Positions 56,552 to 64,000 of a stretch of DNA of 64,000 nucleotides are shown piece by piece (positions within the stretch are counted from its first letter, which is position 1; each line of letters opens with the position of its first letter). The stretch comes from Corynebacterium suicordis DSM 45110 (lineage in GTDB: Bacteria > Actinomycetota > Actinomycetes > Mycobacteriales > Mycobacteriaceae): assembly GCF_015351405.1 (NCBI RefSeq), contig NZ_JADKMY010000001.1, positions 248,001-312,000 of the forward strand, read 5' to 3'. The notes under the pieces were generated by a model. It did not search any database. It was not told where the DNA came from and was given only the letters and a program-made list of their open reading frames with translations. The position numbers and the translations under genes are program-made.

Positions 56552-56732
56552 TACGTGCACGACCAGCAGCCACCGTGATCATCGGATGCCCAACTGCTTC
56601 GTGCTTAAGACGTGAGCGAGACAATGTGCCGATGATAAGTGTGCTCTATGTCGCTATCTACCAAGATACCTGCCTAATTTCCCTCGTCAATCCTGTTAAA
56701 TATTCAAATTCTGTGCGGGGGTGACCCATTAT

Positions 56733-56754
56733 TTTGCAAAGTTTGCAAAGTTCG
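56733..56754. promoter_or_regulatory. two overlapping RamB-like sites
   Basis: TTTGCAAAGTTTG (56733-56745) and TTTGCAAAGTTCG (56742-56754), 9 bp apart. The reported RamB motif has an AAACTTTGCAAA-type core, whose complement TTTGCAAAGTTT is matched almost exactly. Lies midway between aceA and aceB. Confidence 0.75.
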
Positions 56755-56947
56755 CTGGTGGCAGCATCGTTGCTGTTCATGTGCATAAGCCCGCTCTTTC
56801 AGTGATCTTGCAGGGCATTTTGTGAAAGTTGCACAGCCTAAGGTTGGCGTCGAAAAATAAGAAAAGATTGCCGGGTGTGGGGAGAAGGTTGGGTTATGTC
56901 CCCAAGTCGGGGGTGAGAAATTTTGGGGCTGCAAAGAATGGTGCACA

Positions 56948-56965
56948 GCGTGACCCTCGTCACCT
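56948..56965. promoter_or_regulatory. GlxR-like site upstream of aceB
   Basis: GTGA-CCCTCG-TCAC (56950-56963), the GlxR half-sites with correct 6-base spacing; outer bases are C rather than T/A. It is 46 bases before the aceB ATG, and GlxR binding to the aceB promoter is established in C. glutamicum. Confidence 0.7.
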
Positions 56966-57009
56966 AATGTGGGGATATAAGTACTCTTCCAAGAGATAGA
57001 GGTGTAGTC

Positions 57010-59232
57010 ATGACTGAAAATCAAGCACAGAAGCGCATCGATGCTGGTGGCCTGCAGGTCTCCGAGACCCTATATAACTTCGTGAATAACGAAGTGCTGA
57101 CCCGCATCGGTCGCGAAAGCGAAGACAAGCAGAAGGCTTTCTGGGACGGCTTCGGCAAAATTGTTGAGGAATTTACTCCCCGCAACCGCGAACTGCTGGC
57201 CAAGCGCGATGAGCTGCAGTCCAAGCTGGACGAGTGGTACTCCACCCACAAGGGTGAGCAGAACCCCGAGGAGTACACCGCGTTCCTGAAGGAGATCGGT
57301 TACCTGGTGGAAAACCCAGGTGACTTCGAGATCAACACGGAGAACATTGACTCCGAGATCTCCACCACCGCCGGCCCGCAGCTGGTGGTTCCCATCCTTA
57401 ACGCCCGCTTTGCCCTCAACGCGGCCAACGCTCGCTGGGGTTCTTTGTACGACGCCCTCTACGGCACCAACGCCATCTCCGAAGAAAACGGAGCGGAAAA
57501 GGGCAAGGGATACAACAAGGTCCGTGGCGACAAGGTCATCGAATGGGGACGCGAGTTCCTCGACCGCTCCGTGCCACTGGAATCCGGCTCCCACAAGGAC
57601 GTGACCGAGTACTCCATCGCTTCCGGCCAGTTCACCGCCACGATCGATGGCAACGAAGTTCGCCTGCAGGAGCCAGAGGCATACGTTGGCTTCTCCGGTA
57701 ACAAGGACAAGCCAGAGGGCATCCTGCTGCGCAAGAACGGCATGCACCTGAACATTCAGATTGATCCTGAATCTCCAGTGGGCAGCACCGACATGGCTGG
57801 CGTGAAGGACATCGAGCTGGAGTCCGCCATCTCCACCATCATGGACTTCGAAGACTCCGTGGCCGCAGTGGACGCCACCGACAAGACCCTGGGCTACACC
57901 AACTGGCTGGGCCTGAACACCGGCGAGCTGTCCGAAGAGGTGCAGAAGGGTGACAAGACCTTCACCCGTACCCTGAACGCGGACCGCACCTTCACCGGTC
58001 GTGATGGCTCCGAGATCCGCCTGCACGGCCGCTCCCTGTTGTTCGTGCGCAACGTGGGTCACCTCATGCAGAACCCAGCGATCCTGGATCAGCAGGGTGA
58101 GGAAATCTTCGAGGGCATCCTGGACGGTGTGATCACCGCTGCTGCCGCTATCCCTGGCCTGGATGAGAACAACTCCCTGCGCAACTCTCGCAAGGGCTCC
58201 ATCTACATCGTGAAGCCAAAGCAGCACGGACCGGAAGAAGTGGCGTTCACCAACGACCTCTTCGCCGCTATCGAAGACCTGCTGGAGCTGCCACGCTTCA
58301 CCCTGAAGGTGGGTGTGATGGACGAAGAGCGCCGCACCTCCGCCAACCTGGATGCCTGCATCGCTGCCGTGAAGGACCGCCTGGCGTTCATCAACACCGG
58401 CTTCCTCGACCGCACCGGCGACGAGATCCACACCTCCATGGTTGCCGGCCCAATGATCCGCAAGGGCGAGATGAAGACCGCTCCTTGGATGCTGGGTTAC
58501 GAAGATCAGAACGTGGATGCCGGACTGGCTCACGGTCTGCCCGGTAAGGCGCAGATCGGTAAGGGAATGTGGGCAAAGACCGAGCTCATGGCGGAAATGC
58601 TGGAAGAGAAGATCGGTCAGCCTAAGCAGGGCGCATCCACTGCATGGGTTCCTTCCCCAACCGGTGCTTCCCTGCACGCCACGCACTACCACGAAGTAGA
58701 TGTGTTCGCGGAGCAGGAGAAGCTGCGCACCGAAGGCCGCCGCGATACCCTCGGCAAGATCCTCACCGTGCCAGTGGCCGGCCCCGCTAACGGCGAGGGC
58801 AACGCCACCTGGTCTGCTGAAGAGATCAAGGAAGAAGTGGACAACAACTGCCAGTCCATCTTGGGTTACGTGGTCCGCTGGGTTGAGCAGGGCGTGGGTT
58901 GTTCCAAGGTGCCGGATATCCACGATATCGACCTCATGGAAGACCGCGCTACGCTGCGCATTTCCTCCCAGCTGCTCACCAACTGGCTCAAGCACGGTGT
59001 GGTGACCGAGGAGCAGATCCTCGAGTCCCTGCAGCGCATGGCCGCCAAGGTTGACGGACAGAACGAAGGCGATGCTGCGTACCGCAACATGGCGCCAAAC
59101 TTCGATGAGTCCGTGGCTTTCCAGGCTGCCAAGGACTTGATCCTGAAGGGCCAGGAGCAGCCATCCGGTTACACCGAGCCGATCCTGCACGCGCGTCGTC
59201 GCGAGTTCAAGGAAAAGAACGGCATCGCCTAA
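57010..59232 (+). CDS. aceB: malate synthase G
   Basis: 740-aa glyoxylate-shunt enzyme condensing glyoxylate with acetyl-CoA. Signature regions: [16 protein letters not shown] (Mg-binding acid), [26 protein letters not shown] and [25 protein letters not shown]. Length is that of the G isoform. GATAGAGGTG precedes the ATG. Regulated with aceA by the shared intergenic region. Confidence 0.97.
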   Translation: MTENQAQKRIDAGGLQVSETLYNFVNNEVLTRIGRESEDKQKAFWDGFGKIVEEFTPRNRELLAKRDELQSKLDEWYSTHKGEQNPEEYTAFLKEIGYLVENPGDFEINTENIDSEISTTAGPQLVVPILNARFALNAANARWGSLYDALYGTNAISEENGAEKGKGYNKVRGDKVIEWGREFLDRSVPLESGSHKDVTEYSIASGQFTATIDGNEVRLQEPEAYVGFSGNKDKPEGILLRKNGMHLNIQIDPESPVGSTDMAGVKDIELESAISTIMDFEDSVAAVDATDKTLGYTNWLGLNTGELSEEVQKGDKTFTRTLNADRTFTGRDGSEIRLHGRSLLFVRNVGHLMQNPAILDQQGEEIFEGILDGVITAAAAIPGLDENNSLRNSRKGSIYIVKPKQHGPEEVAFTNDLFAAIEDLLELPRFTLKVGVMDEERRTSANLDACIAAVKDRLAFINTGFLDRTGDEIHTSMVAGPMIRKGEMKTAPWMLGYEDQNVDAGLAHGLPGKAQIGKGMWAKTELMAEMLEEKIGQPKQGASTAWVPSPTGASLHATHYHEVDVFAEQEKLRTEGRRDTLGKILTVPVAGPANGEGNATWSAEEIKEEVDNNCQSILGYVVRWVEQGVGCSKVPDIHDIDLMEDRATLRISSQLLTNWLKHGVVTEEQILESLQRMAAKVDGQNEGDAAYRNMAPNFDESVAFQAAKDLILKGQEQPSGYTEPILHARRREFKEKNGIA

Positions 59233-59256
59233 GCGCTGCTGACTTCTTGAGGTTCT

Positions 59257-59295
59257 AGTTTCTGGAGACAGTTTCTAGAGGCCGTTTCTAGAGAT
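59257..59295. repeat. three tandem 13-base repeats after aceB
   Basis: AGTTTCTGGAGAC, AGTTTCTAGAGGC, CGTTTCTAGAGAT in direct succession, between the aceB stop and its terminator. Imperfect, non-coding. Confidence 0.6.
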
Positions 59296-59335
59296 AAAGG
59301 CACGTTCCCCGCAGTGGTGGGGGACGTGCCTTTTG
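59296..59335 (+). terminator. aceB terminator
   Basis: AAAGGCACGTTCCCC (59296-59310) pairs with GGGGGACGTGCCTTTT, which runs into TTTTGT. Confidence 0.88.
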
Positions 59336-59503
59336 TCATTCCTGGTGGCTTTTCCCATCAGACATTCCAAGTAGCCCGCGCGCACCCCAAGTAGTGCTGC
59401 CCGGCCGGAAAACGCGCGCGCCGTTAACATAGAACCCGGTTGATTTATGGGTAGTACAGGCGAATATGAAACGAACCCCTCCGTGGGAAGGAATCCAAGG
59501 ATC

Positions 59504-60253
59504 ATGGCTCAGCTTGAGAAGGCATTGTTTAGCTACCGCGCGCTCTTGTTCGATCTCGATGGGGTGATCACCCCCACCGCCAAACTCCACCGCGAGGCCT
59601 GGAGTAGGATGTTCACCGCGTTCTTGGAAGCGCACCAGGCTGCGCCCTACACGGAGCAGGATTATTTCGATTACCTCGATGGACGCCGCCGGGATGAGGG
59701 CGTGGCAGCACTCCTCGCCAGCCGCAACATCACCTTGGAGCCAGGTACCACGGAGGACACCGCGGAGCTGGATACCGTGCACGGTCTGGGTGCGCGCAAG
59801 AACCAGGATTTCCTGCAGCTCGTGGAAGAAGGCGTGGTGGCCTATCCCGCTTCCGTGAAGTTGCTGGATAAGTGGCAGGAATTGCAGGCTGCGGGGGAAG
59901 AGGTGCCACGGATGGCTATCGTGAGTTCCTCAAAGAACGCCAAGCCAGTCCTTGAGGCTGCCGGGTTGCTGGATCGCTTTGAGCTGGTGGTGGATGGGCT
60001 GGTGGCCCATGAGCTGGACCTGCCCGGAAAGCCCGCGCCGGATACCTACCTTTACGCCGCAGAACAGTTGGGCGTGAGCGCTGCAGATGCCGTGGTGCTG
60101 GAAGATGCCACCAGCGGAGTGGCCAGCGGACGCGCCGGAAACTTCGGGCTGGTGGTGGGTGTGGATCGTGGCACCGGTGTGAAGGCTTTGGAAGAAGCGG
60201 GTGCGGATATAGTGGTGTCCGAATTGGACGAGCTCATTGAGGACCTAACTTAA
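59504..60253 (+). CDS. beta-phosphoglucomutase-type HAD phosphatase
   Basis: 249 aa. HAD motif I LLFDLDGVITPTAKLH, cap domain with YFDYLDGRRRDEGV, motif II IVSSSKNA, and VVLEDATSGVASGRAG. Located 66 bp before a GH65 phosphorylase gene, whose product beta-glucose-1-phosphate it should isomerise to glucose-6-phosphate. ATG at 59504 (MAQLEK) has GGAAGGAATCCAAGGA upstream; an ATG at 59447 is less likely. Confidence 0.9.
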   Translation: MAQLEKALFSYRALLFDLDGVITPTAKLHREAWSRMFTAFLEAHQAAPYTEQDYFDYLDGRRRDEGVAALLASRNITLEPGTTEDTAELDTVHGLGARKNQDFLQLVEEGVVAYPASVKLLDKWQELQAAGEEVPRMAIVSSSKNAKPVLEAAGLLDRFELVVDGLVAHELDLPGKPAPDTYLYAAEQLGVSAADAVVLEDATSGVASGRAGNFGLVVGVDRGTGVKALEEAGADIVVSELDELIEDLT

Positions 60254-60319
60254 CCGCCAGTGCTGTTGTTCAAGCTGTACTGCTTTTCCCATTTTCTACC
60301 TCGTTGAAGGAACACGGCA

Positions 60320-62950
60320 ATGTCATTGACAGATGGTTCACGGTCCCAGCTGGAGGCGTTTCTCAAGAAGCGTCGCGAAGGCAAAATTCATGGGCCGTAC
60401 CGCCCCATCAACGGCGGCAACCTGGCGGATGAAGATTTCCGCGCTGACCGCAAGCACCACCATGTGGATCCTTTCGCCATGATTGACCGGCAGAACAACC
60501 CGGTGGATGAGTGGGCGCTGGTGGAAACCCGCCCCAACCGCATGCACCTGGGTGTTTCGGAGACTCTGTTCGCCCTGTCCAATGGCTACATGGGCCTGCG
60601 TGGCAACCCGGAGGAAGGCCGGGATTCCTCAGCTCATGGCACGTTCATCAACGGGGTGCATGAAACCTGGGATATCGAGCACGCCGAGGACGCCTATGGC
60701 CTGGCCCGCGCCGGGCAGGGGATCGTCAGCGTTCCTGATGCCAAGGCCATGCGCCTGTACATCGATGACGAGCCTTTGCGTCTGGGTAATGCCGAGGTTG
60801 AGGATTACAGGCGCAGCCTCGATTTCCGCGAGGGAGTGCTGCGCCGTTCAATGATCTGGCGCACCCCGGCGGGCAAGCGCGTGCGTGTCACCTCCGAGCG
60901 CATGGTCAGCTTCCAGGAACGCCACCTGGCCATCATGAGCCTGGAGGTGGAACTGCTAGATGATGATGCCGCCGTGGTCATCAGCTCCCAGCTGCTCAAC
61001 CGCGAAGATGGCGAGGGAGAATTCCCGGACAACAATGCGCGGGAAGCCAACGAAGAGGCCTTTGATCCCCGCCGCGGCGAGGAGTTCGTGGAGCGGGTAT
61101 TCATCCCGAAGTACCAATCCCAGCCCGAGCCAGAGCGTGCCACCCTGGGCTTCCAGATCAACCACTCCGGGATCACCGTGGCAGCCTCCATGGATCACGT
61201 GCTGGATATCTCCAACGCGCAATCGGCCGAGGACGTGGGCCTGGAAGTCTCCACTCATGTGGAAGAAGACGTGGCCAGCGTGACCTACCATGTCAACGGA
61301 AAAAAGGGCCTCAAGCTGCGACTAGAGAAGTTCGTGAGCTACCACTCTTCCCGCCACGTGGCCCCGCAGGAATTGGCGTTCCGCTGTGCCCGCACCCTCA
61401 ACCGCGCCAAGTCGGTGGGCTTCCACAATTTGTTGGTTAACCAGGCGGAATGGCTGGCGCGCTTTTGGGAGCGGTCCGACGTCAAAATCACCGGCCAGCC
61501 ACAAGTCCAACAAGCCGTGCGCTGGAATCTCTTCCAGCTGATTCAGGCCTCCGCCCGCGCGGAGACCAGCGGCATTCCCGCCAAGGGCATGACCGGAGCG
61601 GGTTATGGCGGGCATTACTTCTGGGACACGGAAGTCTACGTACTGCCGTTCCTGAGTTACACCAATCCCGTGTTTGCGCGTAACGCGCTGCGTTTCCGTT
61701 ACGACATGCTGCCGGCTGCCAAGCAGCGAGCTCTGGAGCTTTCCCACGATGGTGTGCTGTTCCCGTGGCGCACCATCAATGGGCAGGAATCCAGCGCCTA
61801 CTATGCGGCGGGTACTGCCCAGTATCACATCGATGCAGACATCGCCTTTGCCCTGATGAAGTACGTCCACGCGACGGGTGACACCGATTTCCTCCTGGAC
61901 CAGGGCATCCACATTCTGGTGGGTACGGCCCGGTTCTGGATGTCCCTCGGGTTCTTCAACAAGGCCGGGGATCGGTTCGAAATCCACTCCGTCACCGGGC
62001 CAGATGAGTACACCACGGTGGTGAACAACAACCTGTTTACCAATGTCATGGCGCAGTACAACCTGCGCGTGGCCGCGCGGGTCGTCCAGCAGATGCAGGT
62101 AGACCGCCCGGAGGTATATGAGGAACTTCTCCGTGAATCAGAGATCACCGAGCGCGAGCTGGAACTGTGGTTGACCGCAGCCAAGTGCATGTACATTCCG
62201 CTCAACGAAGAGCTGGGGATGAACCCGCAGGATGATCAGTTCCTGCAGCGCGAGGTATGGAACTTGGATGATCCGGATTCCGATCCGAAGCGCCCCCTGC
62301 TCCTGCACTACCACCCGCTGACCATCTACCGGTACCAGGTGGTGAAGCAGGCCGATGTGGTCTTGGCGCTCTTCCTGCAGGGTCAAGCGTTCAGCACAGA
62401 GCACAAGCGTGCCGATTATGACTACTATGACCGCCTCACCACGGGAGACTCCACGTTGTCCGCAGTAGTGCAGGCCATCATGGCAGCTGAGCTGGGTTAT
62501 CGCGAGAAGGCGGAGAGCTTCTTCTACCGCGGGCTGTTCGTGGACCTGGCTAACTTGCACGGTAACGCCAAGGATGGCGTGCACATCGCGTCCTGCGGTG
62601 GCGTGTGGTCCGCATTGACGTGTGGCTTCGGCGGTTTCCGCGATTACAACGGCCATTTCTCCATCAGCCCTCGTTTGCCGGAGGAGTGGGAAGGTCTGGA
62701 ATACAACCTGACTATTCGTGGCGCTCGGTTGAATGTGAAGGTGCGGCCGGACGGCGTCGAATTAAAGGTGACCGATGGCGAGGGTGAAGTTGGCCCGATC
62801 TGGGTGATGGGCCACAGCGTCACCGTGGGTCGAGAGCCGGTCTTCGTGGAGGGCGATACATTGCTCACCGACGACTCTGCGGATTCCACCCGGGCGCATG
62901 ATCGGGCAATCGCGGAAGACACCCGCTCTTATTCTGCGTTGTTTGATTAG
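60320..62950 (+). CDS. glycoside hydrolase family 65 phosphorylase (maltose/trehalose type)
   Basis: 876 aa, longer than the usual 750-790, with an N-terminal extension of about 60 charged residues. The catalytic glutamate is in SVTGPDEYTTVVNNN; HLGVSETLFALSNGYMGLRG and the phosphate-binding region near HIASCGGVWSALTCGFGG are typical. Phosphorolysis of an alpha-glucosyl disaccharide gives beta-glucose-1-phosphate. Trehalose or maltose is likeliest; the sequence does not decide. AAGGAACACGG precedes the ATG. Operon with the beta-phosphoglucomutase gene. Confidence 0.92.
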   Translation: MSLTDGSRSQLEAFLKKRREGKIHGPYRPINGGNLADEDFRADRKHHHVDPFAMIDRQNNPVDEWALVETRPNRMHLGVSETLFALSNGYMGLRGNPEEGRDSSAHGTFINGVHETWDIEHAEDAYGLARAGQGIVSVPDAKAMRLYIDDEPLRLGNAEVEDYRRSLDFREGVLRRSMIWRTPAGKRVRVTSERMVSFQERHLAIMSLEVELLDDDAAVVISSQLLNREDGEGEFPDNNAREANEEAFDPRRGEEFVERVFIPKYQSQPEPERATLGFQINHSGITVAASMDHVLDISNAQSAEDVGLEVSTHVEEDVASVTYHVNGKKGLKLRLEKFVSYHSSRHVAPQELAFRCARTLNRAKSVGFHNLLVNQAEWLARFWERSDVKITGQPQVQQAVRWNLFQLIQASARAETSGIPAKGMTGAGYGGHYFWDTEVYVLPFLSYTNPVFARNALRFRYDMLPAAKQRALELSHDGVLFPWRTINGQESSAYYAAGTAQYHIDADIAFALMKYVHATGDTDFLLDQGIHILVGTARFWMSLGFFNKAGDRFEIHSVTGPDEYTTVVNNNLFTNVMAQYNLRVAARVVQQMQVDRPEVYEELLRESEITERELELWLTAAKCMYIPLNEELGMNPQDDQFLQREVWNLDDPDSDPKRPLLLHYHPLTIYRYQVVKQADVVLALFLQGQAFSTEHKRADYDYYDRLTTGDSTLSAVVQAIMAAELGYREKAESFFYRGLFVDLANLHGNAKDGVHIASCGGVWSALTCGFGGFRDYNGHFSISPRLPEEWEGLEYNLTIRGARLNVKVRPDGVELKVTDGEGEVGPIWVMGHSVTVGREPVFVEGDTLLTDDSADSTRAHDRAIAEDTRSYSALFD

Positions 62951-63127
62951 TCGCCCGACTAGTTCGCACCCCGCGGCCGTCTCACAAACACCCACCAGCC
63001 GGCCCGCGCGAAAGCGCCTCTATTACGCAACGTGCATATTGCGGAAATAGGCCATGTCAAGTGTGAAAACGTACAAATTGCAGCCATTGCGCCAAAACTC
63101 CCCCTTATCGGGGTGTGCACGCGCAAA

Positions 63128-63143
63128 GTTCACCCGGGTGAAC
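63128..63143. promoter_or_regulatory. 16-bp perfect palindrome upstream of sdhC
   Basis: GTTCACCCGGGTGAAC, 52 bases before the sdhC ATG. Just upstream, CCCCC-TTATC-GGGG (63100-63113) resembles paired RamA-type C-/G-runs. Candidate operator for an unidentified regulator. Confidence 0.55.
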
Positions 63144-63194
63144 TAGTGGGGCACGGTGTCCAGCACTTAAAGTAACGGAGACACTGGAGGTGCC

Positions 63195-63983
63195 ATGACT
63201 GTTAAATTTGACGACCGTGAGGCAATTTCTCACGGAATGATTCGTACTAAGCCGCTGCGCAAGAAGCCCGGCTTCCCAACTTGGGCAATGAAGCTGACGA
63301 TGGCTGTGACTGGCATCATCTTCGGCCTCTACGTTCTCGTACATATGCTCGGCAACTTGAAGATCTATGCCGGCGCAGAATCCTTTAATACTTACGCCGA
63401 TTTCCTCCGCGAATTCGGCTACCCACTGCTGCCACACGAGAGCTTCCTGTGGATCGCGCGCATCGTGCTGCTGATCTGCCTGGTTCTGCACGTGTCGTGC
63501 GGAATCTCCCTGGTGGGCCGCTCTCACCAGTCCCGCGGACGCTTCAAGCGCAAGAATATGGTGAGCAGCTGGAACACCTTTACTGCTCGCACGATGATCG
63601 TCACCGGCGTTGTGCTGCTGCTGTTCATTATCTTCCACATCCTGGATCTCACCCTCGGTGTGAGCCCAGCGGCGTCGGAAAACTTCCAAGGCGTAGTGGA
63701 TGGCAATCACGCTGCATACCAGAACCTGGTGGAGTCCTTCTCCCGCCCAGTTGTAGCAATCTTCTACATCCTGGCCATGGTCATTCTGTTCATGCACCTG
63801 TCCCACGGCATCTGGCTGGCTTCCTCTGACCTCGGTATCACCGGTCACCGGACCCGTCAGGTCGTTCTCTGGATCTCGTACCTCCTGCCAGCCATCATCA
63901 TGATCGGCAACATCTCTATCCCATTGGCCGTCATGCTCGGCTGGATTGATCAAGTGCCGTTCAACCCTGGCGCAGGCCACTAA
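63195..63983 (+). CDS. sdhC: succinate dehydrogenase cytochrome b subunit
   Basis: 262-aa b-type cytochrome subunit of succinate:menaquinone oxidoreductase. Five membrane segments with haem-ligand histidines in LYVLVHMLGNLK, LVLHVSCGISL, FIIFHILDLTL and LFMHLSHGIWL, the B. subtilis/Corynebacterium single-subunit type. GGAGGTGCC precedes the ATG. sdhA and sdhB should follow outside the window; the last 17 bases are non-coding. Confidence 0.95.
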   Translation: MTVKFDDREAISHGMIRTKPLRKKPGFPTWAMKLTMAVTGIIFGLYVLVHMLGNLKIYAGAESFNTYADFLREFGYPLLPHESFLWIARIVLLICLVLHVSCGISLVGRSHQSRGRFKRKNMVSSWNTFTARTMIVTGVVLLLFIIFHILDLTLGVSPAASENFQGVVDGNHAAYQNLVESFSRPVVAIFYILAMVILFMHLSHGIWLASSDLGITGHRTRQVVLWISYLLPAIIMIGNISIPLAVMLGWIDQVPFNPGAGH

Positions 63984-64000
63984 TCCGCGAGTCTGAAGGA

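Noticed and set aside
63060..63076. GlxR site upstream of sdhC (TGTGAAAACGTACAAA)
   Set aside because: Only the left half-site matches; the right half reads TACAAA instead of TCACA.

Overview
The window is chromosomal DNA of a mycolic-acid-containing actinobacterium, almost certainly a Corynebacterium. The evidence is a corynemycolyltransferase (49010-50296), GlxR, RamB, WhcA and CyaB homologues, a Tad locus beside a SerB/Ssd pair, high but not extreme GC by eye, and many genes that look leaderless (a TANNNT -10 box 6-8 nt before the start codon). I cannot name the species. Gene order from the metallophosphoesterase to holB follows, from memory, the Mycobacterium tuberculosis Rv3683-Rv3644c block.

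Layout. 1-2465: mrpA, running off the left edge. 2671-15922: ancient core block with metallophosphoesterase, class A PBP, WhiB protein, DUF4177, RidA, MBL hydrolase, GlxR, Nth, TlpA-like thioredoxin, NudL, MarP protease, alpha/beta hydrolase, holin-like protein, degenerate Fic protein and SerB-like HAD. 16130-20479: reduced Tad pilus operon. 20527-31829: secreted lipase, DUF1998 helicase, CspA, TopA, DUF1275 protein, adenylate cyclase CyaB and HolB. 32109-38561: a tRNA-Thr gene and a compact 6.3-kb integrative element in its 3' half. 39131-50789: PRC-barrel/DUF2382 protein, FadH-like reductase, PspC protein, acyl-CoA dehydrogenase, MFS transporter, membrane flippase-like protein, M1 peptidase, mycolyltransferase and a conserved-looking 51-aa ORF. 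50958-63983: central carbon metabolism with lpd, ramB, pirin, aceA, aceB, beta-phosphoglucomutase, GH65 phosphorylase and sdhC.

How the genes work together. CyaB makes cAMP and GlxR reads it. A GlxR-like site (56948-56965) and two overlapping RamB-like sites (56733-56754) lie between the divergent aceA and aceB genes, and RamB itself is encoded 1.3 kb beyond aceA. The window therefore holds the effector enzyme, two regulators and their glyoxylate-shunt targets.

The most unusual region is 32109-38561. It has a tyrosine integrase and XRE repressor transcribed leftward, then an operator/promoter, then a packed rightward operon with an excisionase-like protein, small ORFs, a probable replication initiator followed by five iterons, a terminase-small-subunit-like protein and two unrecognised proteins. 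There are no capsid, portal, large terminase, tail or lysis genes. This is the plan of a phage satellite or other minimal replicating island. Its insertion also replaced the T-arm and acceptor 3' end of the host tRNA-Thr: the displaced host 3' half, with an encoded CCA, is still present at 38513-38561.
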